Shown in pieces: positions 27,061 through 36,228 of a stretch of 64,000 nucleotides of DNA; the first letter of the stretch is position 1; each line of letters begins with the position of its first letter. The stretch lies in assembly GCA_949372595.1 (NCBI GenBank), contig CASIAN010000016.1:1-64000 (forward strand), given 5' to 3'. Position numbers and translations under genes: made by a program. The notes under the pieces are model-generated. The model worked only from the letters and a program-made list of their open reading frames with translations. It was not told the origin of the DNA and made no database searches. Origin of the DNA: CPC320 sp002336405 (GTDB lineage: Bacteria > Pseudomonadota > Alphaproteobacteria > Rhodobacterales > Rhodobacteraceae).

Positions 27061-27813
27061 TTAATGTCCGAGGACTTGACTGAGAAAGAGTTTGGCGCGT
27101 TCACTTTCTGGTGCGCTAAAAAATACCTCAGGGGTTGCGATTTCAATGATTTCCCCCTCGTCCATAAATACGATCCGATCGGCTATTTTTCGAGCGAACC
27201 CCATCTCATGGGTCACACAGATCATCGTCATCCCCTCATCCGCAAGCTGGACCATAACATCCAGAACCCCAGCGATCATTTCTGGATCAAGCGCCGAGGT
27301 TGGTTCATCAAACAGCATGATTTTTGGCGTCATACAGAGCGCCCGCGCGATAGCGACCCGCTGTTGCTGGCCACCCGATAATTGTGCAGGATATTTGTTA
27401 GCTTGCTCTGCAATCTGCACTTTTTCGAGATACTGCATTGCCAGAGCTTCTGCATCTTTAAACGAAAGGCCACGGTTGCGGATTGGACCCAGCATGAGGT
27501 TTTCTAATATGGTCTTATGGGGGAACAGATTGAAATTCTGAAAGACCATACCGATATCGCGCCGGATGGATTCGAGATTTTTCATCTCAGGCCTGACCTC
27601 AAGACCATCAACAAAAATGGTGCCTTTTTGATGGGCCTCCAACTGGTTGATACAGCGGATTAGGGTTGACTTTCCCGAACCAGATGGGCCGCATATGACC
27701 AGTTTCTCACCCATTGAAACTGTCAGGTTGATATCATGCAGCGCGTTGAAATCCTCATACCACTTGCTGAGACCTGAAATGCTTACCAGTGGTTCTTTGG
27801 TTTGGTCTTCCAT
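27061..27813 (-). CDS. polar amino acid ABC transporter ATP-binding protein
   Basis: 250 residues of the GlnQ/HisP class. Walker A GPSGSGKST at about residues 42-50, Q-loop MVFQNFNLFPHKT, signature LSGGQQQRVAIARAL, Walker B IMLFDEPTSALDPE, H-loop VTHEMGFARKIADR. Last gene of the operon, 11 bases after the second permease. It would energise uptake by the two permeases encoded upstream. Confidence 0.9.
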   Translation of the reverse strand: MEDQTKEPLVSISGLSKWYEDFNALHDINLTVSMGEKLVICGPSGSGKSTLIRCINQLEAHQKGTIFVDGLEVRPEMKNLESIRRDIGMVFQNFNLFPHKTILENLMLGPIRNRGLSFKDAEALAMQYLEKVQIAEQANKYPAQLSGGQQQRVAIARALCMTPKIMLFDEPTSALDPEMIAGVLDVMVQLADEGMTMICVTHEMGFARKIADRIVFMDEGEIIEIATPEVFFSAPESERAKLFLSQVLGH

Positions 27814-27823
27814 TATGGTTTTC

Positions 27824-28729
27824 CTATTTCAAACTGCGCCTGGCGCGACGTTCAAGCCAGCCAAACAGCACCGCAAAGCTAAAGCAGATGCAAAAATACA
27901 TACCGCCGACCAAGATCCATGTTTCAAATACTTTTGTTGTCGATGACGCGACTTCTGTGGCCAAAAAAGTCAGCTCTTGTATCGAAATCAGAGACACGAT
28001 TGAGCTGTCTTTAATCAGCGTAATAAACTGCCCAGCGAGAGGCGGCAGAATTTTGCGTCCGGCCTGAGGCAAAATCACATCTCGAAGGACATTAAAACGA
28101 GACAGACCGATAGCTCGTGCCGCTTCCCATTGGTCTTTGCCAATAGACTGTATGCCTGCGCGCACGATTTCAGCGATATAGGCCGCTTCGAACATCGCCA
28201 GACATAAAACACCTGCCAGAAAATTAGAAAAAAGACGCACATCACCGAAAAAAATCCGAAACAAGACATTGTCCACCAAGACGTTGTCGCGATCAATATT
28301 GTCAAAGCCCAAAGCTGGAAAAATTTGGCTGGAGATGAAAAAGAAAAAAATAAAGATAAACACCAGTGGCGGAATATTCCGTATCAATTCAACATATCCA
28401 CGGCTGATAATTCTTAAGGTCAGGTTATTACAGGTTCTCCAATACCCCACAATTAAACCTATTATGGCGGCCAAGACGGTTGCCCAAAATGCAAGGCGCA
28501 CGGTTGTCATCAGCCCGTATAAAAGCAAATTTGCCGAATAGGTCCCGGTCTCGGAATCAAACCTTACAACAAATGACAGCACTCGCTGCCAATTCCAATT
28601 ATAGACCAGCACATCGTTAACGCGATAGATCGAGAAAAATATCAGAACTATAACACCCGCAAATAGTGTGTAATCTGTCACCGTTAGTCTTTTGCGGGGC
28701 ACCGCTGGCGCGGATGGTCTTTTAGTCAT
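27824..28729 (-). CDS. amino acid ABC permease (HisM/GlnP family)
   Basis: 301 residues. A cytoplasmic start (KRPSAPAVPRKRLTVTDYTL) leads into a first helix, followed by the permease domain (LLLYGLMTTVRLAFWATVLA) and the conserved EAA loop QWEAARAIGLSRFNVLRDVI, which contacts the ATPase. The segment NIPPLVFIFIFFFFISSQIF corresponds to the usual RNTPLLVQ helix; here the Thr of RNTP is Ile. Paired with the other permease at 29663-30517. Separated from the binding-protein gene by a 63-base gap containing a hairpin. Confidence 0.88.
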   Translation of the reverse strand: MTKRPSAPAVPRKRLTVTDYTLFAGVIVLIFFSIYRVNDVLVYNWNWQRVLSFVVRFDSETGTYSANLLLYGLMTTVRLAFWATVLAAIIGLIVGYWRTCNNLTLRIISRGYVELIRNIPPLVFIFIFFFFISSQIFPALGFDNIDRDNVLVDNVLFRIFFGDVRLFSNFLAGVLCLAMFEAAYIAEIVRAGIQSIGKDQWEAARAIGLSRFNVLRDVILPQAGRKILPPLAGQFITLIKDSSIVSLISIQELTFLATEVASSTTKVFETWILVGGMYFCICFSFAVLFGWLERRARRSLK

Positions 28730-28756
28730 TATGTATTCTTCATTCTCTGGGAAGGA

Positions 28757-28776
28757 GCGCAGGCCTTAGCCTGCGC
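28757..28776 (-). terminator. intercistronic hairpin after the binding-protein gene
   Basis: Perfect 8-bp stem (GCGCAGGC at 28757-28764 and GCCTGCGC at 28769-28776) with a CTTA loop, in the 63 bases between the binding-protein stop and the second permease start. It resembles the hairpins at the equivalent place in the other two ABC operons and probably stabilises the upstream mRNA or attenuates read-through. Confidence 0.7.
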
Positions 28777-28792
28777 CACATTTTTATGTATG

Positions 28793-29626
28793 TTACTGCT
28801 CTACCGCGACCATGTCTTTCCAAGCGGATTGGTCTTTGAACCAATAGTCATGGGTCTCTTTCAGCCATCCGTTAGAGGTGTTAATCAAGATCCAGTTTGA
28901 AAAAAAGTTCAGCCCATCTGCATCACCCTTGCGCATCGCAAAGGCCTCATCACCGCGGGTCAGGTTTTCACCATTGTTGGCAACATGGACCTTTTCGGGA
29001 TATCCCTCTGACCAGAAAGTTGGTTTGGGTGCTGAGGATATTGTTGCGTGTGCGTTGCCGTTGACCACTTCTTGAAAGGCCTGTGCATCATCATCAAATC
29101 TTAAAATTGTTGCTTTAGGGAACATTTTTGATGCCGTATTACAGGGCGTTGCACCGCGCCGACAGGAAATCGTGACCGACGAGCTATTATAATCTGACAG
29201 GGATGAAAACCCGTCGGTAAGCTCAATGTTGGCAGCCATCTGTTGTCCGGAATGGGCATAGGGTTGGGTAAAGTTCACAGTCAAGTTACGCTGTGGAGTG
29301 ATTGACATCCCACCAATGATGACATCAAATTTCTTGGCAATAAGCGCGGGAATAATGCCACTCCAAGCGGTTGGAACGAACTCAACATCGACCCCCATAT
29401 CAGCAGCAACTTTGGTCGCCACATCAATTTCAAAGCCAATCAACTTCCCCTCTTTGTCGCGCATCGCCCATGGAACAAACGTGGCCATACCAACCCGCAA
29501 TGATCCACGCCTTTGGATATCTTCTATCACGCCCTCTGCTACGACGGGCGTCGTCGTGGCGATGGCGCTAATTGTGCCTAAAGACAAGGCGCAGATAAGT
29601 GCTTTCATGTGTTTGAATAAGTGCAT
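28793..29626 (-). CDS. amino acid ABC transporter solute-binding protein, family 3
   Basis: 277 residues. Signal peptide near residues 7-30 (MKALICALSLGTISAIATTT, cleavage about PVVAEG). The mature part has RRGSLRVGMATFVPWAMRDK and GFEIDVATKVAADMGVDVEF, then IGGMSITPQRNLTVNFTQPY, the standard family 3 fold for polar amino acids. A Cys pair (SCRRGATPC) lies in the second lobe. The ATG at 29626 has AGGAAG upstream. It is unusual in being the second gene of the operon, between the two permease genes. The ligand cannot be inferred. Confidence 0.9.
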   Translation of the reverse strand: MHLFKHMKALICALSLGTISAIATTTPVVAEGVIEDIQRRGSLRVGMATFVPWAMRDKEGKLIGFEIDVATKVAADMGVDVEFVPTAWSGIIPALIAKKFDVIIGGMSITPQRNLTVNFTQPYAHSGQQMAANIELTDGFSSLSDYNSSSVTISCRRGATPCNTASKMFPKATILRFDDDAQAFQEVVNGNAHATISSAPKPTFWSEGYPEKVHVANNGENLTRGDEAFAMRKGDADGLNFFSNWILINTSNGWLKETHDYWFKDQSAWKDMVAVEQ

Positions 29627-29662
29627 TGTGCTTCCTTTTTTAAGTTTCGATAGTTCAAAGTA

Positions 29663-30517
29663 TTAATTCCCTCGGGACTTTAGGGACCATTCGAATATGC
29701 TGATCCCAAAAGATAGTGTGACGGTCAGGGCAAGATAAATCCCGGCCACCAAAAACCAGACCTCAAAAGCCATGAAGGTATCAGCAATCAAGTTAAGGCC
29801 AGCTGTAGTTAATTCTGCCACGGCGATCACGCTGACAATAGCCGAATGCTTGATTAATGAGATTATCAGTCCAGTCAACGGTGGCAGGATCAATGGTAGA
29901 GATTGTGGGATAATGATATCCTTATATTTATTTAGCACAGAGAGACCGATGGCGTCCGCACTCTCGAACTGACCTCTATCTACTCCCAAAATCCCACTTC
30001 TTATTATTTCGGCAGCAAAAGACCCTTCGTAAAAGGCTAGGCATAAAACACCGGCCCAAAAACGATCAATTCCAAATATAGGAGCAAGCACAAAATAGAA
30101 TAAAAACAACTGAACCAGAAGCGGTGTGTTGCGGATAGATTCCAGATAACACGTCGATATTATCCGACCTGAAATTGAATTCGAAAGGCGCGCAAAAGCT
30201 GTAAATAATCCAATTATTATTGCAAAGACACCGGCTGTTCCGGCTAGTTTAAGTGTTTGAATAAGACCTTTAATGAGGGGTCCCCAGATGATTTCATCAT
30301 CCACAGACCGAAAGAAAAAAGGTTCTATTCGGTACCACTGCCATCGATACTCCATCGCCGCAGCGCCGCGCCATATCAAATAACCCAAACTCGCAAAAAT
30401 AAGGAGTGCTAACACCAAGCTCGAAAGGCTTCGTGCGGCATAGGCAAAGTTAAAAGTTTTGGACTGTTTTGTTCGATCCGATCGGGGCGTTGGCAAATTT
30501 AAGCAAAACTGTTTCAT
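29663..30517 (-). CDS. amino acid ABC permease (HisQ/GlnP family)
   Basis: 284 residues. After a basic cytoplasmic start, the first helix (LSSLVLALLIFASLGYLIW) precedes the permease domain with LIQTLKLAGTAGVFAIIIGL, then YLESIRNTPLLVQLFLFYFV, a textbook signature of this family, and the EAA loop QFESADAIGLSVLNKYKDII. First gene of the four-gene operon permease, binding protein, permease, ATPase on the minus strand. Confidence 0.9.
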   Translation of the reverse strand: MKQFCLNLPTPRSDRTKQSKTFNFAYAARSLSSLVLALLIFASLGYLIWRGAAAMEYRWQWYRIEPFFFRSVDDEIIWGPLIKGLIQTLKLAGTAGVFAIIIGLFTAFARLSNSISGRIISTCYLESIRNTPLLVQLFLFYFVLAPIFGIDRFWAGVLCLAFYEGSFAAEIIRSGILGVDRGQFESADAIGLSVLNKYKDIIIPQSLPLILPPLTGLIISLIKHSAIVSVIAVAELTTAGLNLIADTFMAFEVWFLVAGIYLALTVTLSFGISIFEWSLKSRGN

Positions 30518-30946
30518 TTTAAGTATAGCCCATATCGCAGTAGCAGTTAGTGGATTTTAACAGGTGAAGCAGTTGTTTTGTCAAGAAATTTAAATACTTA
30601 TAAGCTTATCGTCCCCAGGTTTATTCAGGCTGTGCCTCTGCTATGCTTCGAAAGCAAAGCTCAATACGAGACCAGACTGCGCGTATAGAATTTTCGTAAC
30701 TGGTATGAAAAAGCACTTCAAACATGACAGATGATGAATAATACTAGTTCAGCTTCGACAACGTTGTGCCCATGAAACTAATTACTCTTTAAACAAAGTC
30801 AAACTGTCAACCTATATTCCATAGTCAATTATGACTATTTTTTAGAAAACAAATTCCAATAATGCGCCTATATTCATAACATCCAATTATCTATATGCTA
30901 TTTTTATAGACTCCACAGAACTAATGCGCTCTGTTACCTCTGCGCC
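30518..30946. other. divergent AT-rich intergenic region
   Basis: About 430 bases between the minus-strand amino acid ABC operon and the plus-strand MORN protein gene. Strongly AT-rich, without a recognisable coding frame. It should hold both promoters; no specific operator could be assigned. Confidence 0.5.
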
Positions 30947-31645
30947 ATGAAAATTATACTTCTCAGATCTGGTCTGCTCATTGCTTTAACATTCATCGGC
31001 GTGGGTGATGCATTTTCATCTGACATGAAAGCGTGTCCCGACAGCCCCAAAAGCGAACAGCAAGGTGATTTCGTTTCAAATGATTGGCACAACTGCATGG
31101 GTTTTTTTGAACACAGCGGGACGGTTTATATCGGGCTTTTCAAAAATGGCGATTATCATGGAGCTGGCACAATTTTTTACTCAACAGGAGACAAATACGA
31201 GGGCGAATTCAAATTTGGTACACCTTTCGGTAGAGGCGTTTTTACTGATCCTGATGGAGATGTGACACCAATGTGTTATGGTCAAATTCGATCTTATGGC
31301 GTGTATTTTTGCGAACCGCCTGCTGTTTTGCGCGCTGCTTTCAGCAATCAGTCTGTAATTCACCGCAAGCGAATACAAATCAAACTCAGGGAATTTGGAT
31401 ATGAAAAAGAGATCGATGGCCTATATGGACGGGGCACTGCGGAAGCCCTGCTCGTCTTTAACATACAGTGCCGGAATTACGATCTCACTAACCCAGAAAA
31501 TTCAGACAAGCTGATCGAGATTATAATGGCTGAGAATGGCTTGAGGTCTGATTACCAAGATATTTACGAGGTTGCTTCGGGTGTTTATAATAATGCCCTT
31601 GATCACGTTTGCAAAAGCGAAAAATTCGTTTCATCCATTAAATAG
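30947..31645 (+). CDS. secreted MORN-repeat protein with peptidoglycan-binding-like C-terminus
   Basis: 232 residues. A signal peptide (MKIILLRSGLLIALTFIGVG, cleavage near DAFSS) directs export. Residues about 57-100 contain two or three MORN-like repeats (YIGLFKNGDYHGAGTIFY, then YEGEFKFGTPFGRGVFTD). Residues about 143-170 (RIQIKLREFGYEKEIDGLYG, then RGTAEALLVFN) look like the first helices of a peptidoglycan-binding domain type 1. Six or so Cys residues suggest disulfides. The gene is flanked by long AT-rich gaps on both sides, which hints at an independently acquired cargo gene. Function unknown; a cell-envelope role is inferred from the domain pair. Confidence 0.65.
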   Translation: MKIILLRSGLLIALTFIGVGDAFSSDMKACPDSPKSEQQGDFVSNDWHNCMGFFEHSGTVYIGLFKNGDYHGAGTIFYSTGDKYEGEFKFGTPFGRGVFTDPDGDVTPMCYGQIRSYGVYFCEPPAVLRAAFSNQSVIHRKRIQIKLREFGYEKEIDGLYGRGTAEALLVFNIQCRNYDLTNPENSDKLIEIIMAENGLRSDYQDIYEVASGVYNNALDHVCKSEKFVSSIK

Positions 31646-32140
31646 CCAATTTAAACCTTCAGGAAACACGCGCACTTTCAGGATTGAATTCCAGTTCAGA
31701 TGCGTTTGAGCTCTGCAATTTTGATCGGACGGTTTTATCATTCGACCCTAGCGTCTGGTGCGAAGGATCAATAATAAATATGTCCAGCTCTAAAATCGCC
31801 ATCTGCAGATGTATTCGCAAAATGTGCGATGAATGAGCATCATCAGCCTTCGAAAATAACTATATACGAGGATTATCACGCCAAACCAACAGGATACCTC
31901 ACCATCTTTTCCAAACCGCAAAACTGTCCGGAGCAGCAAGAAAATGTTGGTTACGAAATGGGCATCAAAAAGGTAAAAGTGAAAAGCGACCATAATCGCA
32001 CCCTGGTGCTTGCTGATAACATTTGACCACGGCTCTTTTCAGTCTGTCTTGCGATCCCCGGCAGACTGTCACTAGCGCCATTTAGCAACAGTTTTTGCAA
32101 CAACTCCGTCTAAAGCTCTTCTAGAACAGTACTTTTAAGC
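31646..32140. other. intergenic region, no recognisable gene
   Basis: About 495 bases between the MORN protein gene and the 3' end of the FGGY kinase gene. One plus-strand frame (31829-32026) encodes 65 residues with no similarity I can name and no clear ribosome binding site. No terminator with a U-tract is obvious. Confidence 0.4.
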
Positions 32141-33409
32141 CTAAATCTGCGCCAATTTTGCAGATCCAATGGCAGCCTCTGACCGCGTAGCGGCGGTAAT
32201 ATCCATCCCCAACTCAATTTCGCGCAAGGCTGTCCAAACTGCGTTTTGAGCGCCACCACCTGCAGTAAACAACTGGTGTGGTGCCCCACCGCCTCTGACT
32301 TCGATTTCACGGTAGCACCGCGCTTCGACCGCCGCCATTCCCTCCAGCATAGCTTGTAAAAATATCACGTCATCTTTTGGCCTCGGTGACAGGCGACCTA
32401 CAAAATCTGGATCTTTGATGGGAAAGCGTTCGCCCGGCTTAGAAAGGGGATAAAAACCCAAGCCCGTTGGCTTGGTGGGGTCAATCCGCTTGCAGAGGGT
32501 TGAAATTTGGTCTGTTGAAAAGTGATCCAGTAAAACACCCCCGCCGGTGTTAGACGCCCCGCCTACCAGCCATACAGTGCCCAAGCGATGGGAATAAAGC
32601 CCAATCTCAGGGTCATCTATTCGGTTGGGACTGAGCAACTTCACCGCCAAGGTGGTGCCCAACGACGTTACGGCTGCGCCTTCTTGCAGGGGGGCGCAAG
32701 CCAGAAAAGCGGCAATGCTGTCGGTGGTACCGGCATGAATGGTTACACTGCGCGACAATCCCAATTCTGTGGCCACTTGCGGGTTGATTGCTGCCAGTTG
32801 TGCACCAACTGGCCTGACCTCTGGCAGCAAGGAGGGTTTGAGCTTGCACGCCTCAACCCAGTCTGGCCACATTTCTGTTTCTGGGTCAAACCCGGTTTTA
32901 AGCGCGTTGTTATGATCAGAGAGCCCGCCCTGCCCCATCAGCTTTGCCGCAATAAAATCCGCCTGATGCAACAGGTGGCAGGCGGCGTGATCGACATCCT
33001 CTGCGGCCAGACGCATGGCGCGGGCCAGCGCAGAAGCAGACCCACGCGTGATATGCAAATCAGGCGCAAAGCGGGCGATCATCGCTGCCTCGGTATCGAA
33101 CCCACTTGAGTTATACATCAACGCGCGGGTCACGGGCCGCAAGTTTATGTCGGTAAGAACCATCGTGCCAGAAGTGCCATCGACGGCAATCCCGGTGATA
33201 TCAAGCGGTGAGAACCCTTCAGCCCATAAAATTTCTATCTGCCGCAAAATGCACGTTTGGACAGCACGCCACCACCCATCCGCATCAATATAGTCTTTTT
33301 TTTGCGCCACATGATCCGTGCGCGCCATGGGCAAAACATCACCTTGGGCAGTCAGAACCGCAGTGCGTACGCCCGATGTACCCACATCTATCCCCAAGCT
33401 GAGGCTCAT
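32141..33409 (-). CDS. FGGY-family carbohydrate kinase
   Basis: 422 residues, shorter than the roughly 480-500 of xylulokinase. The N-terminal phosphate-binding loop is GIDVGTSGVRTAVL; GIAVDGTSGTMVL follows; the catalytic Asp lies in HAGTTDSIAAFLA; SLGTTLAVKLL and GGASNTGGGVLL belong to the second lobe and GGGAQNAVW is the adenosine motif. It should phosphorylate a ketose, sugar acid or polyol with ATP in the cytoplasm. Its start overlaps the stop of the class II aldolase gene by 4 bases. Last gene of the minus-strand catabolic operon; the product would be a natural substrate for the aldolase (inference). Confidence 0.88.
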   Translation of the reverse strand: MSLSLGIDVGTSGVRTAVLTAQGDVLPMARTDHVAQKKDYIDADGWWRAVQTCILRQIEILWAEGFSPLDITGIAVDGTSGTMVLTDINLRPVTRALMYNSSGFDTEAAMIARFAPDLHITRGSASALARAMRLAAEDVDHAACHLLHQADFIAAKLMGQGGLSDHNNALKTGFDPETEMWPDWVEACKLKPSLLPEVRPVGAQLAAINPQVATELGLSRSVTIHAGTTDSIAAFLACAPLQEGAAVTSLGTTLAVKLLSPNRIDDPEIGLYSHRLGTVWLVGGASNTGGGVLLDHFSTDQISTLCKRIDPTKPTGLGFYPLSKPGERFPIKDPDFVGRLSPRPKDDVIFLQAMLEGMAAVEARCYREIEVRGGGAPHQLFTAGGGAQNAVWTALREIELGMDITAATRSEAAIGSAKLAQI

Positions 33410-34374
33410 GCGCGAGCAGCCAGAGTTTGGCGATATTTTTCAGCGTCCCAATTCAGCAACTCTGCCTCAGCCTCTAGACCGATTGGATCTAAGCTCCAAT
33501 CAGAGGGTAATCGGGCCAATATATCAGACAGGCAACGCAGCATTGCACGTTGACTGGGCGTGGCCTCTACACGCAAGGCAATGCCGACACCGTCATACAA
33601 AACAGCCGGCCAGCGCCCGTCATCTTGGACTGGCAGCGCTGGCCCCAGAAACACCACGTGATCGGGGTAATAGGATCCAGCCGTGGCATGTGCCATGGCC
33701 CAAGCTTCTTGGGCAACCCAGCTCTCATGCGCCCATTCGAACCCCTCAGGTGCCCGTTCTTTTGGTGGCTTGGTCTGTCGGCCACTAACCGCCATTGCCA
33801 ATCTCGTTTCAACGTCATGGATCAGGTTTGATACGTCATCCACGGTATCGCCACAGCAGATCAATCCATGATTTTGCAACAGAACAACTTTGGTGTCGGG
33901 CGTCACACGGGATAGAATTTCACGGGTCAGCGGCAGACCTGGCTTGGCATAGGGCACCATTACAAAAGGCAAATCTGCCAGTTTTTGCACGGCCTGCGCG
34001 CGGCCTTCAAGACCCGCGACATGCACCAACGTCGCAACAGAATGCGTATGGGCCACAACCTTATGGTCCAGCGCTGCATGAAATGTTGTTTCAATCGACG
34101 GCCGCAGCGTGATCGCAGGATCCAGCACAGTTTGTTTGCACGACCCATCACCCTGACCGTGCGCTTCTGCCTTAGCTGCATTGCGATCGACCGCAACAAA
34201 AATATCTTGGGTTTCCGCGTTGGCCAATTCCGTGCCCGACGCCTTGATCCACATCACATCACCGTCTTTAATCGACGTATTGCCGCCCGGCCCTTGGACT
34301 TGCAAAGGGTCACTGCCCAAACGGGCAGACAGCGCGCGGAATTCTGGGGTCAACAATTCTGGTCGGTTTTTCAT
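33406..34374 (-). CDS. class II aldolase/adducin family protein
   Basis: 322 residues, longer than the usual 210-230, with an extra C-terminal region of about 100 residues. The class II aldolase fold is seen in GPGGNTSIKDGDVMWIKASG at the start, the zinc ligands HTHS in KVVAHTHSVATLVHV, and the third His in LLQNHGLICCGDTVDDV; the acidic residue in ETTFHAAL takes the catalytic Glu position. It probably cleaves or epimerises a sugar phosphate. It overlaps both neighbours by 4 bases (kinase downstream, HAD phosphatase upstream), so the operon is tightly coupled. Confidence 0.85.
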   Translation of the reverse strand: MKNRPELLTPEFRALSARLGSDPLQVQGPGGNTSIKDGDVMWIKASGTELANAETQDIFVAVDRNAAKAEAHGQGDGSCKQTVLDPAITLRPSIETTFHAALDHKVVAHTHSVATLVHVAGLEGRAQAVQKLADLPFVMVPYAKPGLPLTREILSRVTPDTKVVLLQNHGLICCGDTVDDVSNLIHDVETRLAMAVSGRQTKPPKERAPEGFEWAHESWVAQEAWAMAHATAGSYYPDHVVFLGPALPVQDDGRWPAVLYDGVGIALRVEATPSQRAMLRCLSDILARLPSDWSLDPIGLEAEAELLNWDAEKYRQTLAARA

Positions 34375-35204
34375 GCAAGTACCTCTATTGAATACGTCGG
34401 GGGTCGGCAGGCCTTTGCGGCCACTAGATTTGCCAAAACAGAATCATGATCTGCCTGTGCAAAATCATTGGCATAAAGTCCGCCTTGCACCAAAACATTA
34501 TCCCAGCCCGCAGATTGCGCACCCGCGATATCATGCTCCAAACTGTCCCCCACCATCAAAATACGTGCCACCCCAAGGGACGATGCCAGCGCATCAAAAA
34601 TGCCAGGGTGCGGTTTGCCATAGAACGAAACATGCCCCCCCATATCGACATAAGCATACGCCAATGCACCTGGTGAGATCACCAAACCGTCTGCGCGGGG
34701 TGATTGACGGTCGGGATTTGAACAATAGATCGGCAAGTCAGCGTCCAGTGCCGCCGCCAATGGGGTACCCCAATCGGCTAATCTGGCTTTATCTGGCAGG
34801 CCCATCAACAAGACAGCGTCCGCATTCTCCAGATCAGTGAACTCAACAGGCAACCCCTCGGCCCAGGCACAAGCATCACCAGCGGACCGCTCAATGCAGA
34901 AAAACCGCCTTTGGGGCAGCTTCCCTGCATGAATGTCACGCCATAAAGCTTCGCCGCTGGTCATGATTTGAGTAAACAGCGATGGCGCAAAGCCCATGTC
35001 CGCGATCCGTAGCGCGTTCGGACCGGCGCGTTTTCCAGAATTGGATAAAACCGCCAGAGGCAAACCTGCATTGGCTAGACCGGTAAGGCACTCTATCGCA
35101 CGCGAATACGGCGCTGTGCCGTTATGCAACACACCCCATTGATCAAATACGATGGCGTCATAATCTTGTGCCACGTCTGCTAAAGTGTCGATACGCTGGG
35201 TCAC
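34371..35204 (-). CDS. HAD-superfamily class IIA sugar phosphatase-like protein
   Basis: 277 residues, similar to the TIGR01459 family of NagD-like HAD hydrolases. Motif I is DAIVFDQWGVLHNG (nucleophile Asp in FDQWG), motif II is LAVLSNSGKRAG, and motifs III/IV are in KPHPGIFDALASSLGV and ILMVGDSLEHDIAGA. Family IIA enzymes dephosphorylate sugar or nucleotide phosphates; the substrate of this subfamily is not established. The product would be cytoplasmic. It lies 4 bases downstream of the lactonase-like gene, inside the minus-strand operon controlled with the GntR regulator. Confidence 0.85.
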   Translation of the reverse strand: MTQRIDTLADVAQDYDAIVFDQWGVLHNGTAPYSRAIECLTGLANAGLPLAVLSNSGKRAGPNALRIADMGFAPSLFTQIMTSGEALWRDIHAGKLPQRRFFCIERSAGDACAWAEGLPVEFTDLENADAVLLMGLPDKARLADWGTPLAAALDADLPIYCSNPDRQSPRADGLVISPGALAYAYVDMGGHVSFYGKPHPGIFDALASSLGVARILMVGDSLEHDIAGAQSAGWDNVLVQGGLYANDFAQADHDSVLANLVAAKACRPPTYSIEVLA

Positions 35205-35208
35205 AAAT

Positions 35209-36144
35209 TTAGTATTCCGCCATATCTTTCGGATTTTTCAAACCGGCGATATATTGATCGGCCTCCTCCTTGGTTAACGCAGGAGCTGCTTTCCCTGCCG
35301 TGCCGATGGGCATGTCACCAAAATAAAACTGGTACCCCGGAATGGGTTGGCGGCGTTTGCGAATCGGCATTCCGTCGTAAGGAAACACATCTGAGCGCGC
35401 ATTTGCAACCTCGTCATGACACGGCAGAACATAATCCGCGCGCTTGTCGATTTCTTCAACAGATTTCCAGCCCTCATAAGAGTTTACAAACCTTGCAGGC
35501 ACCCAGTGACGCCATTTTTCGGCAGGATTGGGCTCTAGGTTTCGCTCTACAAAAATTGCATCGCCCGCAACCACAATATCTCCTGCAGAGGTGGCCACTG
35601 TCACGCCCATGTGACCAACGGAATGACCCGGGGTGTGGAACATAGTAATACCAGGCAGAACCTCGCATTCGTCTCCAATCGCTTCAAACACACAGCCAGC
35701 ATACGCCGGCTCAATATCCAGAATACCGCATTCGTAGGTGCGATAATATAAAGGTAAAGGATTATAAGCCATTTCGATCTCACCCTTAGGGGCAATATAG
35801 CGGGCATTTTTGAATTTTTTCATGTTTTGCACATGATCCCAGTGCAGATGGGTAAACACAATTGCATCAATCTCATCGGGGTGCACACCGAGTTTTTGCT
35901 CTAAGTGGTCATGCACCTCCAAACAGCCACGCTTGTCGCATTTGTGATGATATTGAGTGGCCCGTTCCGCATCACACAGCCCCGTATCAATCAAGATTTT
36001 ATGCTCACCTGTATCTACATAATGGCAATAAACAGGGTTCCAATACTTTTTTCCCGCAGGGCCCTTCCAAAAGATATAGGTCCCAAGGTCAGCTTCTAAC
36101 CAGCCAGTGTTGATCGGGTAAATCTTGGTTTCTGCAATGCCCAT
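35209..36144 (-). CDS. metallo-beta-lactamase-fold hydrolase (lactonase-like)
   Basis: 311 residues. The dinuclear zinc motif HxHxDH is present in VFTHLHWDHVQN; further ligands are the His of FHTPGHSVGHMG and the Asp of VVAGDAIFVE, with HDE in LPCHDEVANA near the end. The overall pattern resembles the N-acyl homoserine lactonase-like family, but in a catabolic operon with kinase, aldolase and phosphatase a sugar-lactone hydrolase is equally likely. First gene of the operon: a perfect palindrome TTTTGTATACAAAA lies 27 bases upstream of its start (36171-36184) and GGAGGT is just before the ATG. Confidence 0.85.
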   Translation of the reverse strand: MGIAETKIYPINTGWLEADLGTYIFWKGPAGKKYWNPVYCHYVDTGEHKILIDTGLCDAERATQYHHKCDKRGCLEVHDHLEQKLGVHPDEIDAIVFTHLHWDHVQNMKKFKNARYIAPKGEIEMAYNPLPLYYRTYECGILDIEPAYAGCVFEAIGDECEVLPGITMFHTPGHSVGHMGVTVATSAGDIVVAGDAIFVERNLEPNPAEKWRHWVPARFVNSYEGWKSVEEIDKRADYVLPCHDEVANARSDVFPYDGMPIRKRRQPIPGYQFYFGDMPIGTAGKAAPALTKEEADQYIAGLKNPKDMAEY

Positions 36145-36170
36145 CCGGACCTCCGTATTCAGCGAATCTA

Positions 36171-36184
36171 TTTTGTATACAAAA
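36171..36184. promoter_or_regulatory. palindromic operator, probably GntR-bound
   Basis: TTTTGTATACAAAA, a perfect 14-base palindrome in the 5' region of the metallo-hydrolase gene. The same sequence occurs at 36977-36990 before the divergent ABC operon. A GTATAC core flanked by A/T is typical of FadR-subfamily GntR operators, and a GntR gene lies between the sites. The assignment is inference from sequence identity and position. Confidence 0.75.
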
Positions 36185-36228
36185 ATAGAAGAATGAGCAC
36201 TATTGCAAGAGGGTAACCCAACTTTATG

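Noticed and set aside
31829..32026. 65-codon plus-strand frame in the gap before the FGGY kinase
   Set aside because: No ribosome binding site, no recognisable features, and chance frames of this size are expected.
35209..36144. Quorum-quenching AHL lactonase
   Set aside because: The HxHxDH motif fits, but the operon is catabolic and no quorum-sensing gene is near; only a general lactonase-like call is justified.
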